A stretch of DNA of 64,000 nucleotides, taken from NCBI RefSeq assembly GCF_000372725.1, contig NW_005200960.1, positions 231,420 to 295,419 of the forward strand, in the 5' to 3' direction. The position numbers and the translations under genes were made by a program. How positions within the stretch are numbered: the first letter of the stretch is position 1; every line of letters starts with the position of its first letter. The notes below the pieces were generated by a model. It did no database searches. It was not told the origin of the DNA and was given only the letters and a program-made list of their open reading frames with translations. The stretch comes from Emiliania huxleyi CCMP1516 (taxonomy: Eukaryota; Haptophyta; Isochrysidales; Noelaerhabdaceae). This document shows, piece after piece, positions 50,911-61,594 of the stretch.

Positions 50911-53549
50911 CTACCAGAGCGACCCCTTTCGCTTTGGCTTGCTGCCGCCACCGCCCTTCTCCGCCGCCGCGTCGAGCGCCTCCTTGCTCTCGCGCAGCCG
51001 CTCCTCCAGGTCGATGATCTTCTTCTCCTGCATCTGCATCACCTCGCGGAAGGCGCCCGCGATGCCCTCCTCCGTCTCGGCGGACGTGTTTTCGCGCTCT
51101 GCGAGCTGCACCTCCAGCTCGGTCATGCGAAGGGCGAGCTGGCGGTTCTTCGCCGTCTGGTGCCGGAGCTTGTGCACCGTCTCCTCGAGCAGCACGCTCT
51201 CCTGCGCGCGCTCGAGCTTGACCTGCGGCCGCACGGCGCAGGTGGGGGCGCAGGCGCCGCCGGCAGGGAGGGTGGGGCGGGGCGGCCCGCACCTGCACGA
51301 GCTCCTCGGTGCGCTTTGCGATGTCGGCGCACAGCGTCGCCCGCACCTCGTCCGCCATCTCGAGCTGGTCCTGCAGCTCCTGCAGCCCCGCCGGCTGGAT
51401 CTGCTCGCGGCGCGCGGCGCGCTCCTGCAGCTCCTCGAGCTCGCGCCGCGCCTCCTGCAGCTCCGCTTGCAGCGCGACGTACGCCTGCGGGCGCGTCTCA
51501 GACGCGTCACCCACATGTCCAGGACAGGCGCGCGGGGATCGCCCTGCAGCGCGGCGGCGACGCCTTTTCGAGGTCGACCTGCTCCTGCATCACGGCGCAA
51601 TTCTCGTCCTCCATCTGCTCCAGCCTATCACCAACGCGTGCCGCGGCCGCTGAGGCGCCACGGGGCGCGGCGGGCGCGCGCGCGCGCGCGGGGCGGCGTC
51701 ATGTCGAGTCACCGCTGCGAGAGCAGCTCGATCTCCGCCTCGGACTGCTGCAGCAAGGACTGCTGGTGCTTCCGCGCCTTGGCCAGCTTGCGCGCGTTCT
51801 CCTCGCGGTGCTGCTCCGAGCGGTCGAGCTTGCCCTGCAGGTCCTGCTGCATCGCGAGCCGGTCGTCCGCGTCGGCGCCGCCCGGGCCGAGCTGCGAGCC
51901 CAGCTCCTTCTTCTCCCGGCGCAGCCGCGCAACCTCGGCGCGCGCCTCGCCCAGCTGGGCCGCCGCCTGCCGCGACTCGTGCGCGTGCTGGCGCGAGGCG
52001 GCGTCGGCGGCGATGAGCTGCTGCCGCAGCCCCGCCGCCTCCTCGCGCAGCTGCGCCCGCTCGCCCCCCCACTCGCGCCGCTCGCCCTCGAAGCGCGCGT
52101 GCGTCTTTCGCGCGAGCGTCTGCGCCGCCTCGAGCTGCGCCTGCAGCTGCGACACCTGCGCGTCGAGCGAGTAGACGGTCGCGCCTGGAGAGGGGGGGGC
52201 AGCGGCGCGGTGAGGAGAGGTGACGCGCGCCCGCCGCGGAGAAGGGAGCGGGGCGGCGTCGCGCCCTCTGCGGCCGACGCCCCTGAGCCGAGCCGGTCCC
52301 TCGCTGAGATGGCCGAGACGGCGGAAGAGCCGACCCGGCTGAGCGGGATCGAAGAGCCGCACCGCACGGGCGGCACCGAGAGGGAGGAGGCCGCCCGGTC
52401 GACCTCCCGCACGCCCCTCCCCTCTGCGCCGCCGCCCCCTCCCTCGCAGCTGCTGCCCGACGCGACGGCTCCGCCGCCTCCGCGCGTAGAGCGGAGCGCT
52501 GCGGCGAGATGCGGCAGGCTGCCGCCCTCGCCGCCTCCGCCGGATGTCGCCACGGCGCACGCCGGGGCGTCCGCCGCCGCCCCCGCCCCCGTCTCGGCCT
52601 CCTCCGCCGCGACCTCGGCCGCCATCTCGGCCTCCAGCGCCGCCACCTCGTCCCTCGCCGCCGCCTCTGCCGCCTCCGCCTCCGCCTGCCCCGCCGGCGG
52701 CGCCGCGTTGTACCGCTCGAGGTCGCCGGCGGTGAGAGAGGCGAGCGAGGCGCTCACGCCGCCGTCCGCCGCGGCGGCTCCTCGCGACGCGCCGAGCGAG
52801 ACGCCGTCGCGCGAGGAGCGCCTCTCTCCCGCCCTCTCTCCCGACCGCTCCGAGAGCTCTCCGTCGAGGTCGTCAGCGTACGCGACGTCGTCGAGGAGAG
52901 AGGAGCCGCACGAGGAGAGGGAGCTCGCGTCGGAGCGGTCGCTCGGATCGTTGCCGTCGCGCGGCAGCTCCTTTTGCAGCCGCGATGAGATGGAGACGTC
53001 GAGCTTTGCGATGGCGGCCGAGCCCTTTGAGAGGGTGAGCGTCCGCCGCAGCGGCGCCGACGGCGGCGCCGATGCGAATGGCGCCATGTCGACCTTGCAC
53101 TTGGCGAGCGTCTGCGCGCCGCGCGAGCCGTGTCGGATGAGCGCGAATCCGCAGAGCTTCTCGCTGAAGCCGGACGAGGAGGAGGCGGCCGAGGGGGAGC
53201 GGAAGAGAGTGCAGATGAGGGTGAGCGTCTGGCCAAAGATTGCGCTGCGGCTCTGCGCGTCGGCCGCCGCCTCCTGAGTGATTGCCGTCTTTGAGCCTCG
53301 CGTCCACAGCACCGAGAGGTTGGAACTCGGACACGTCCCGCCGGGCAAAAAGGTGAGGCCGTGCACCGTGACAAAGTACTGGTACTTGAGCTGCTCCGAT
53401 CCGATATGCGGCCTGGGCCGGGCGCGGGCGGCGGCCAGGAGCGAGGACGGCATCCTGGTGGGACGCTGCAGGTCGTAGGCAAGGCCGGCAAGTCGCGGTG
53501 AAACGCTCTCTTTCTTTTGCGGCTCCACTTTGCGTTTCGCGGTGGCCAT
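50911..53549 (-). CDS. NT-C2 domain coiled-coil protein (EEIG/EHBP-like)
   Basis: Five exons (53549-52265, 52184-51713, 51624-51564, 51484-51293, 51222-50911) join to 773 aa. The start MATAKRKVEPQ is chosen because upstream frame sequence is low-complexity. Residues ~45-200 fit an N-terminal C2 domain: KYQYFVTVHGLTFLPGGTC, NLSVLWTRGSKTAITQEA, LCGFALIRHGSRGAQTL and CKVDMAPFAS. Next is an acidic/Ser disordered region (~220-425), and then long coiled coils to the end (QVSQLQAQLEAAQTLARKTH, LQAELQEARRELEELQERA, KIIDLEERLRESKEALDAA). NT-C2 coiled-coil proteins tether membranes to cytoskeleton or motors; that role is by analogy. Two of four introns use GC donors, two show target duplications. Confidence 0.72.
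51485..51563 (-). repeat. Introner-like intron with diverged ~24-bp target duplication
   Basis: NT-C2 gene intron 3, 79 nt, GC-AG. The intron start and the next exon both read GCGT, then CGCGCTGCA, then GCG with mismatches between. The body holds GACGCGTCTGAGACGCG near its end, similar to family B words. Confidence 0.75.
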
Positions 53550-54613
53550 GCACCGGCGACCGCGGTGCAAGAACACTCTCGTCTCGAGCAGCGTCCGTCT
53601 CGCCGCCGCCGCCTCGCGCCGCGACAGCTCGGGTTTGCCGCCTCGCCGCGCCGCGCGAGAAAGAATGCTCGCAGCTGCCGACCCGATCTGCTGACCGGCG
53701 CCGGCATCTGGCCTGCACGATCTGCGCCCTCCACCGGAATTCGTATGCAGCATAGGCACCGGGCCTGGCAGCACCGGCTCAACGCCGCGCCCCGCGGTCG
53801 GTGCAAGCAGGGAATGTATGTTCCCGCTGCTGCTCTGCTGCAGCCTCCAGTCGCGGTGCGGCCTCCGCACTCTCGGCGTTCGCCTCTCGCCCTGCTGCAG
53901 CATCCGTTCCCATCTCTGGCTGCCGTTCGCCGAGCGCCTCCTCAAAGCATGCGAGAATCTCGTCGCTCTGAAGGTCAGTCTCGAGCACGTCGTCAGCAGC
54001 GCGGATGCTCGCCAGGGCACGGCCCGCCGTCGGTCGCGGTCTCGTCTTAGTTCTGGCAGCGTCGGCGCCGACCTGCTCCCGCGCTGGCGACGCATCATGC
54101 TGCGCTTCGCGAGCAATCGCGTAACGGGAGGCTCGCTGGCTTTTTGTGGCTTTTTTGGATTCTCCCACCCTCCCACCCCTCTCTTGGGTTTTTTTCTCAA
54201 CCCACGTGCCTCTGCACATCCGTTCACGTGCACGGAGCTTCTTGAGCCACCCACCCAGGAGAGTTGGGGGCACAGACCGAGACGTGAAGATCACGTTCCC
54301 CAATTTTCACGGCGGGATATGGCGGGAGGTATGGGGCGGGATAGGGTCAGATATGGCGAGATACATCAAGATACCGCAAAGAAATCGTCCACACTAGGGC
54401 TTGGGAATGCACGTAAGACACAGAGTGCACACACACCGCACAGCCCCACAGGGGCAGCACAGGGGCGGGGGGTCACATCGAACATCGTGACAAGAGAGCG
54501 CATCATGACAGAGAGCACATGCACAGGCACCACACCGCGAGTACCACCACGAGCACGTAGAAGGAGTAGCGGGAGACAGAGGAGGGCATCGTGAGGGGCA
54601 CCACCTCAGGTCC
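53550..54613. other. Intergenic, no confident gene
   Basis: A minus frame continues upstream of the NT-C2 start to about 54254, but is Arg/Ser/Pro-rich and probably 5' UTR or promoter. 54300-54380 has repeated GGCGGGATATGG/GATATGGCGAG words. 54420-54600 is CA-rich. Confidence 0.5.
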
Positions 54614-57600
54614 TCAGCCCAGCGGGTTGACCGTGGCAAGCTCGACGGCGAGGCGGCCGAGCTGGCGCAAGCAGAGGGCGACGGCTTCGCCAAAGTCCGT
54701 CTCGAGGTATGCGATGCCGTGCCGCGCGGCGAGCGCCTTGACGCGGGGCGCGACGGCGCGCAGCCGGTGGCGTGGCAGCTGCGGGAATAGGTGGTGCTCA
54801 ATCTGCATCTCGAGGCCGCCGTGGAACCATGCGTCCCACCAGCACGTCCGCATGTTACGCGTGGTTGCAAGCTGGAAGCGCAGCACACCGAGAGCTGCCT
54901 CCTCGTCGGCGGTGAACTGCTGCGTGCAGAGGTGCGAGAGGAGGAGCTGCACGTGCAGCACCCCTACTCGTGGCAATGCATGATGTGAGGAGGGGCAGCG
55001 GGAAGGCGCACCCTGACACGAGGGCGACACGCGCCGACGAGCGCATAGTGAACCGCGACAAACAAAAGCCGTTCGGACATGCCGGGGAGGAGGGCCCAGA
55101 GGAAAGCGCCAAACCAGCCCACGTGCAGCGCCATGGCTGCGAGGTCGGCCCACTGGCGGCGGCGCAGCGCGTACGCCCACGAGATCGCCAAGAAGTTGTA
55201 GCGGCCGACGATCATCGCCAGAGGCAGAAACGTGAGGTGCTGCACGCGCGTCAAGCATTGCACCACACGCCAGGCGGCGCGGCGGGGCAGTGGCGCCGAT
55301 GGCAGCTCGGCGAGCCAGTGGGGGATCTCCTTGACCGACTGGAGCCAGAGGGGAAAATAGCGAAACTGCGGGTCGGCGTGGGGGCGCAGTGTGTAGGCGT
55401 GGTGCAGGTTGTGCTCCTCGAGCCACATGCCGCATGAGATACCTACGTCGAGGGTCGCCCGCCGTGACAGACGGGACTCTCTCGTGCCGGTGCGGGATTG
55501 AGTGGGGAGGAGGTGCCGAGCAGGGCTCCCGCATTAAGCTGCGCGAGCGCGGCGCGTCGCCAAGTGCGCCCCCGTGGCCGCGCAAGCACGCCGTTGTGCA
55601 GCGTGTCGTGGCCGATGAAGGCTCCCTGCTGCAGAGCGAGGGCCAAGAGCGCCGCCGAGAGCAGGATCTTCCCACGCGCCGGCTTCGCGTCCGAGCCGGT
55701 CGCGGCTAGGAGCACACCCACGGCCGTCCCCCAGAGGCCGATCACCACCGCCTGCTTGAGCCAGTAGAAGGAAGCGTCGGGCTCGAACGCGCCCTCCTCC
55801 CAAAGCTGACGCCGAAGCTTACGGTAGTCGGTCGTAGCGCCGTCGCCCACTCTGCTGCTGCTGCCATCGCCGCCACCGCCTCCGCCGCTGCTTCCAGGAG
55901 GTCCCTCGTCGGGCTCCGAGAAGAGCCCCCATCGCACGCCCGTCGAGGGCGGCCGGCGTGCTTCGAGCGCACCGACGAGGAACGGCTTGAGTCGCCGCGC
56001 CACCGCAGGCGGGTGAAAGAGCTCAAACTGATCGGACGCGTCGCGGCCGGCGTAGGCAAGAAGAATGTCGGAACCTCCCGGGTGACGGTCGTGCCAACGA
56101 GACACGTTGTACACCATGCCGTGGATGGCAAGCCAGGAGTCACCTCCGCTCGAGTGCCGTTGCAGCTCCTCGTGAGAGATCATGCGTGTGTCTGCAGCTG
56201 GTGCGACCGCCGGCTCGTCGGCTCTGTGCGCGGTGTCGTTGTCGTCGGCAACGTCAGTGGCGCGGTCAGTGGCGCGGTCAGATGCGGCTGCCTCCTGAGG
56301 CTGAGGCTGAGGCCGCGCGGGCGGGAAGAGGAGCTTCTCGCTCAGATAGACGACGCCCATGCCGGAGGCGATGCCGGCGACAAAAGTGAGGTGGACGTTG
56401 TGCGAAAGGTGCCACGTGGCCCAAGTCGCCGCGTTGGTCCACCCAACCTCGACCGCAGAGCGGAGAGGGCGCGTCTCCCAGTTGGAGACCGTGTGGGTCA
56501 GCCGCTGCTGGATTGCCGCCCCCCACTTGCGTGTGCGCTTGGAGGAGAGGAAGAGCTTTGCCGCAATCTCTGCAGTGGCGCCGCAGCAAATGGTGAAGAG
56601 CACCTGCGACGCGAAGCCGTGGCGACCAGCAGCAAACGCCCAGTGGCACCCCAAGATGACAGCGTACGCGCAAACGCCCAGCGGCACCAGGCGGGCGCTT
56701 CGGTCCTCCTCGCCAACTGAGGTGGGGACGATCCAGCGGCCCGCCAACGCCTCGGAGACCAGGCACACCAGCATTCCCGCTGCGAGCCCCGCTTGCACCG
56801 CTTGCAGCATGTCGTTGTACTGTGCGTAGGCCCCGATCGTGCAGCCGAGGAAGGAGCACGCCTCCGTCGCTGATCGCGCGGGGTGGTTGCGCCAGTTGGC
56901 GGCGGTGCCGAGGATGCGATCCTGCAGAATCTGGCCGGCGCGTCGAGTCGGCGGCCAGGCCGCAATCAGTTTCGAAGAGGCGAGAAGCGCGCTCCCTGCG
57001 AGGCCGGCGAGCAGGCCGGCGACAGCAATGTCGCCGATGTCGCGATAAATTAGCCGCGTCCCCGAGATTCCGTACAGCAGGTAGAGTATTGGGTCCACCA
57101 GCGTCGCGGCCCGCGCCGGCCCGAGTCGCGCCGGGCGGTGTGGCGAGCGCTCGCAGGCCGTGCAGGTCTGGCGCATGTGCTTCTCCACCTCCCGGAGCAT
57201 GGGTGTGAGGGCCTCGCCACAGAGCACGAGCACCCACCCTGACATTGTGCCGCAAAGAATCGCGAGGAACGGGCGGCGGGTCTTGTCATACACGAGCCAG
57301 ATGCCCGTCAGCCATGTCGTCAGCTCGATGAAGGATCGCAGCGTCTCCGTCTCCCAGTTCCGCACGGTGTGTTTCACGCGCCCAACTAGCACCTTGCCGG
57401 CTGTGCGGGTGGGAGGCCAGCCCGAGAGCAGCCGCCCAAGGAGAGTGAAGCAGACCGACGAAAAGAGAGCGAGGGCCATGTTGGTGTGATTGAGCGTCCA
57501 GCTTGTCGGGCCGATCTGGATCGCAAACTGCGGGCAACGGGCGGGATCCGGGTGAGCTCTAGGATGCCAATGCGCGACCCATTGGACGCGGCGCGCGAGC

Positions 57601-57691
57601 GAGCAAGCCGGGATGTGTTGGGGCTGCAAGGGCGAGCAGCCACCTGCACGGCGAGCAGAATCGCCAGGATGGTTGAGGCTGCCGAGAGCAT
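54614..57691 (-). CDS. Cytochrome b5 front-end fatty-acid desaturase with N-terminal triplicated membrane domain
   Basis: Four exons (57691-57644, 57527-55517, 55442-55035, 54963-54614) join to 938 aa. The start MLSAASTILAILLAVQ is a signal-like segment. Residues ~30-416 are multi-pass and contain three repeats (about 53-123, 207-277, 346-416), each with TR-x-G, an R...NW core (NW at 73, 227, 365) and two membrane helices. A cytochrome b5 domain follows (~468-540; HPGG at 498-501). The desaturase has HDTLH (656-660), HNLHH (697-701) and QIEHH (876-880): all three His boxes, with the Gln of front-end enzymes. Such enzymes add double bonds between an existing one and the carboxyl end of long-chain PUFAs; regiospecificity cannot be read. 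Usual length is 420-520 aa, so the N-terminal ~450 aa are extra. Two of three introns use GC. Confidence 0.88.
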
Positions 57692-58069
57692 CGGATGCTC
57701 CTGTAGCCCGCATTCGGACATTCCTGAGCTGCGGTGGGTCGCCCCGGAACACCTTGTTCGGCGGCAGCTGCGTGAATTCTTGAGATTCCGGAATGAACAA
57801 AAGAATTTCCTAGGCTCCTCTTCGATCCCTCCCTGTTCTCTGTTCTTTGTCTTTCTGTAGGGCTTGCCCTCCGTGTTGGGGAAAAATGAAAGGGGCGCAG
57901 TCCGCAGACAGGACGCGGCACGGAACGGGCACACAATAATTGCAGAGAGAGGTTAAGTTAGGTAGAGAGAAGCGAGAAACGGGAAGCCGACCTGCAAGGG
58001 ATCCGAACCCACCACAGTGGGTCCTCAGTCAGTGTGTCGGCGATTTGTAGCCTCGCACAGGGGGCCAAG
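57692..58069. other. Short divergent intergenic region
   Basis: 378 bp between the head-to-head desaturase (-) and RING (+) genes; a shared promoter region. It includes a pyrimidine tract (57815-57860). A tRNA-like GATCCGAACCC stretch near 57998 does not fold as a tRNA. Confidence 0.5.
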
Positions 58070-59336
58070 ATGGCCGAGGGCCGTCACACGCTCGTGATGG
58101 AGCTCATCGCGCTTCATCCGCGGGAGTACGCGCTCGTCAACTCTCGCGTGCTTGCGCTTTCGGCGGTGATCACCTCCGCGCTCGTCGCCCACTGCGTCAC
58201 GCTTCTCAACGACAGCAGCGTCGAGCCGGCGACGCCGGCGACGCCGTGGCTGCGTGCGGCGTGCATGGTCCGCGTGCTCGCGGCGCTGCCGCGCCCCTTC
58301 GCCTGGTACCGCATCTATGTGCTGCACGCCGCGGCGCTCAAGCAGCCCGAGGTGCTGCGCGTGGCACACCGCTGCCTCGCCGCGCTGGAGGACCCGTTCG
58401 TGCGGCTCAACAATCGGCTGCGCACAGCGTACGTCACCTGGCTGGTCGCGATGCTCATCTGGCTCCTCTACTGCTGCATGCCGCACGGCGTTTTGCCCTG
58501 GCTCGCCAGCGCGCCCGAGCGCAAATTTTCGCCGTTTGAGAAGCGGCTGCAGTGGCACGTGCTGTGCTGCCTCGCGGCGATGCTGCTCACCAACCTGGGC
58601 TCGGCGGCGCTGATGCTCCTCCTCATCTCGCACGGCGACCACGAGCGCGTCGAGGCCTCGCAGCGCCTCGACAAGGCTGCGCCGGCGCAGGAGGTGAGTA
58701 GGGGCATGGAGGCGCGGCTCAGCGAGGACCCGTGCATCATCTGCTTTGGCGACCTGGCCGCAGGCGCCTACCCCCCCCCCTAGGCGGTACACCACCTCTT
58801 TTCCTTTCCCTCTTCTCTCTCTCTTTTTTTTTTTCCCCGCCTTCTCTCCTTCCTTCTGTCTTTACCCCCTGCGTCTNNNNNNNNNNNNNNNNNNNNNNNN
58901 NNNNNNNNNNNNNNNNNNNNNNNNNNNNNNNNNNNNNNNNNNNNNNNNNNNNNNNNNNNNNNNNNNNNNNNNNNNNCCCCCCCCCCCCCCCAACGCCGAG
59001 GGTTTAGGACCGCGCGCTTAGAACCCCCCCCCCCCCCCCCCCCGGCTTTGAACGGATCCCGGTTCCCCCGGCCCCGGTTCCCCCTCCTTCCCACCGCTTG
59101 CGCGCGCCCGGCGCAGGCGAGTCTGCGCGGGTGCTGGGGTGCGGACCCGCCTTCCCGCGCAGTGCATCGAGCGGTGGTGCGAGCGGAAGAGGCGCTCGCC
59201 CGTCCTCGCCTGCCCCACCTGCACCCTCGAGGTGCTCGAGCCGAGCGACGACACCGAGGAGGAGCACCCCGCCTCGGCGCAGCGGATCGCGTGGGTGCGA
59301 GAGATCCGGCGAGAAAACCCGGAGGGCCTCTTCTGA
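58070..59336 (+). CDS. Membrane RING-type E3 ubiquitin ligase, interrupted by assembly gap
   Basis: Exon 1 (58070-58763) encodes ~231 aa with at least four hydrophobic helices (YALVNSRVLALSAVITSALV, AYVTWLVAMLIWLLYCC, WHVLCCLAAMLLTNLG, SAALMLLLIS) and ends EDPCIICFGDLAAG, the first Cys pair of a RING. The last exon (59163-59336) continues CIERWCERKRRSPVLACPTC, the final Cys pairs, then an acidic tail (EPSDDTEEEHP). The central Cys-His of the RING lies in the N gap (58877-58976) or in unrecognised sequence beside it. The start is MAEGRHTLV at 58070. Exon 1 ends with a probable GC donor. Probable ER/Golgi ubiquitin ligase; the exact family is open. Confidence 0.75.
58877..58976. other. Assembly gap (100 N)
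   Basis: Flanked by C-rich homopolymer. It falls in the RING gene. The other gap (14681-14780) is flanked by G and GA runs. Confidence 0.99.
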
Positions 59337-60003
59337 CGGGACCCAGTTAGCCGCATGGCGTAGGGACGGGCAGGGGGGAGGGGGGGGGGGGGGGGGGCGT
59401 GGCCGGTGATATATGTACGTGGCACGTGGGTGTCGTCTGTCGTGCGGATGCCGCTCCGAGGGGTGCAGGGTGTGCGTGCGCGGCTGTGCCTGTGGCCTGC
59501 GGCGCGCCGTCTCTTTCTCGTATCGTCGGTCTGCGTTGGAAAGAGGGATGTGTGGCCGCATGGCCGTGTGTGTCGACCGGTGACCGGTCGGGCGAGTTTA
59601 AGGTACACTAGGCATAGAGGCATGGCCATGCGCAACGTCCTGTCCAACGACGACGTGCGAGCGCTCTCTCACAGTCACACAAGTGACAAGAGAGAAGTCG
59701 CGCTCTCTCAGTCTCACTCTCGCCAACAGGAATGCAGCGCGGGTGGAGAGAGGTAGACGAGATGCGAAGGGCGAGTGGACACCGGAGTCGCCGGTGGACG
59801 GCGGGAAGCGGAGGGCTCAAGAGGGACAGCAAGCCAAGAGAGCAAGAGGAGGACAGGAATGTGGCTCCCTCTTTGGGCGCGTGTCCTGTTTCGTGTGCGT
59901 GCGTGTGCGCGTAGACCCCGGGCGACTCGCCATCCTCCCCGCGAGCGACCCTCCCCCTCGGCGCCAGGCCCTCTGTACGCAGCTCGTAGCTCGATCCCCG
60001 GTA
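59337..60003. other. Intergenic between convergent RING and kinase genes
   Basis: A G run at 59378-59397, then AG-rich DNA (59680-59870). No gene or RNA seen. Confidence 0.5.
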
Positions 60004-61594
60004 TCATCGCCCGCCCTTGTCCGACTTTGCCTGGCGGAGCGCTCGCTCGCGCTTCTCGTACTGCCGCCGCAGCTTAGCCATGTCGCGCTCTAGGTTCGCG
60101 CCCAGCGCGCTCAGCTCCTCGTCGATGCCCGCGAGACTCAGGTGCGAAAAGTCGTACTTCTTGCTCGCAGCCTCCTTCGCGGCCCGCCCGTTTGCGCCGC
60201 CGCCGAGGTCCCCCGCCCCGTCGCCCGACGGCGACGCCGGCACGCTCCCCGCCGCGCCACCTCTGCCCGCGCCGCCGCCGCCGCCGCCCGCCGCCGAGCC
60301 CGCCGCCGCGCCGCCGCCCATGCCGATGGCTGACTGGAACTGGCGCATGAAGCCTGGCACCGAAGCGGGCGCGGGCGCGGCGGAGTTGAGGACGACGGTG
60401 CCGCTGCTGCTGCTGGAGGGGGAGGGGTGGCGGAAGATCATCGTGCCCGCGTCGCCGCCCCCCCCCGCCGCCTCCGCCGACTCCTTGACCACCATCGTGC
60501 CGTACGCGGCGCTCGCGTCGACCGTGCCAGAGCCGCCGAGCCGGCCGGCGACCTTGCGGAGGGCGTCACACGTGTGACATGCAATCATTCACAAGAGGCG
60601 GCTTCTGTCTCATAATCATCACCTTGCGGATGGCGTCCATGTCGAACTCCTGCGTGTCGCCCCGCTTGAGCGTGCCCGGCTCGTCCTCCTCCAGCGAGCC
60701 CGACGCCTCGAGCGCCTGCTTGCGCCACGCCGCCAGCGCCTCGCTCGCGCTCTCCATCAGCTGCTTGAGGACGGCGCCGCTGACCGCCTTGCGCCCCTCC
60801 CGGATGAAGGCGTGCTGTAGCAGCTCGGTGGCGGTGGGCCGCTTCTCGACCTCCTTGGTGAGGCAGCGGCCCACAAAGTCGCGGAACGCCGCCGACCACT
60901 TCTCTGGCTCGGCGAGCTGCGGCGGCGGCTGCGTCGGGATAAGGAAGATGGCGCGCATCGGGTGCAGGTTCGAATTTGGCGGCGAGCCCTCGGCGAGCTC
61001 GATGGCGGTGATGCCGAGCGACCAGACGTCCGCCTTGGAGTTGTAGCCCGCCTCCGGCCCCGGCGAGGAGATCACCTCGGGCGCCATCCAGAAGGGCGTG
61101 CCGATCACCGTCCCGCGCCGCGAGATGGACGTGTTGAGCTGCGCCGAGACGCCGAAGTCGGCGAGCTTGACCGTGCCATCCTCGGTGAGGAGCAGGTTGC
61201 CCGCCTTGATGTCGCGGTGGATCTTGTTCAGGCTGTGCAGGTACGACAGCCCCGCCAGCGTCTCGGCCAGCACGGCGCCAATCTGCCTCTCCGTCAGGCA
61301 GCGCGAGCGCGCCTCCATCACGTCGCACAGCGACGATCCCGCACAAAACTCCATGACGATCCAGAGCTCGGAGCCACGTGTGAAGGAGGAGTAGTAGCGC
61401 ACAATGTTGTCGGACGCGCATGCCTTGAGCATCTCGATCTCGCGCGCCACTTCACCCGTGTCCTGCTCCACCGGGACGACCTTGACGGCCACGGCGCGGC
61501 CCGTCTTGATCTCGAGTGCCTTGTACACCTTGCCAAACGAACCCTCACCAAGCTTCTCCTGCAACTGGTAGCCCTCAATCCCGGCCTCCGCCAT
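60004..61594 (-). CDS. MST/Hippo-type STE20 protein kinase with SARAH domain
   Basis: Two exons (61594-60623, 60552-60004) join to 506 aa; human MST2 has 491. Kinase: GEGSFG (16-21), VAVK with Lys38, HRDIKAGN with Asp128, DFG (146-148), activation segment GTVIGTPFWMAPE (Thr162, Thr166), a full GCK-II match. After the kinase comes a Ser/Gly/Ala-rich linker with GTMVVKE, GTMIFR and GTVVLN motifs, and the C-terminus (KKYDFSHLSLAGIDEELSAL, LERDMAKLRRQYEKRERAL) fits a SARAH coiled coil, through which MST kinases dimerise and bind Salvador/RASSF. In other eukaryotes MST/Hippo controls Mob-NDR/LATS kinases. Intron 60622-60553 lies between duplicated GACGCC-TCCGCAAGGT segments. Confidence 0.9.
60553..60622 (-). 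repeat. Intron between duplicated AG/GT-containing segments
   Basis: Kinase intron, 70 nt, GT-AG. A 17-bp segment (GACGCCATCCGCAAGGT versus GACGCCCTCCGCAAGGT) spans both the donor and the acceptor junction, so the duplicated AGGT supplies both splice sites. Confidence 0.8.

Noticed and set aside
57985-58030. tRNA-like sequence (GATCCGAACCCACC) upstream of the RING gene
   Set aside because: Only a 3-bp T-stem forms, and no acceptor stem, D-arm or anticodon arm can be paired on either strand.
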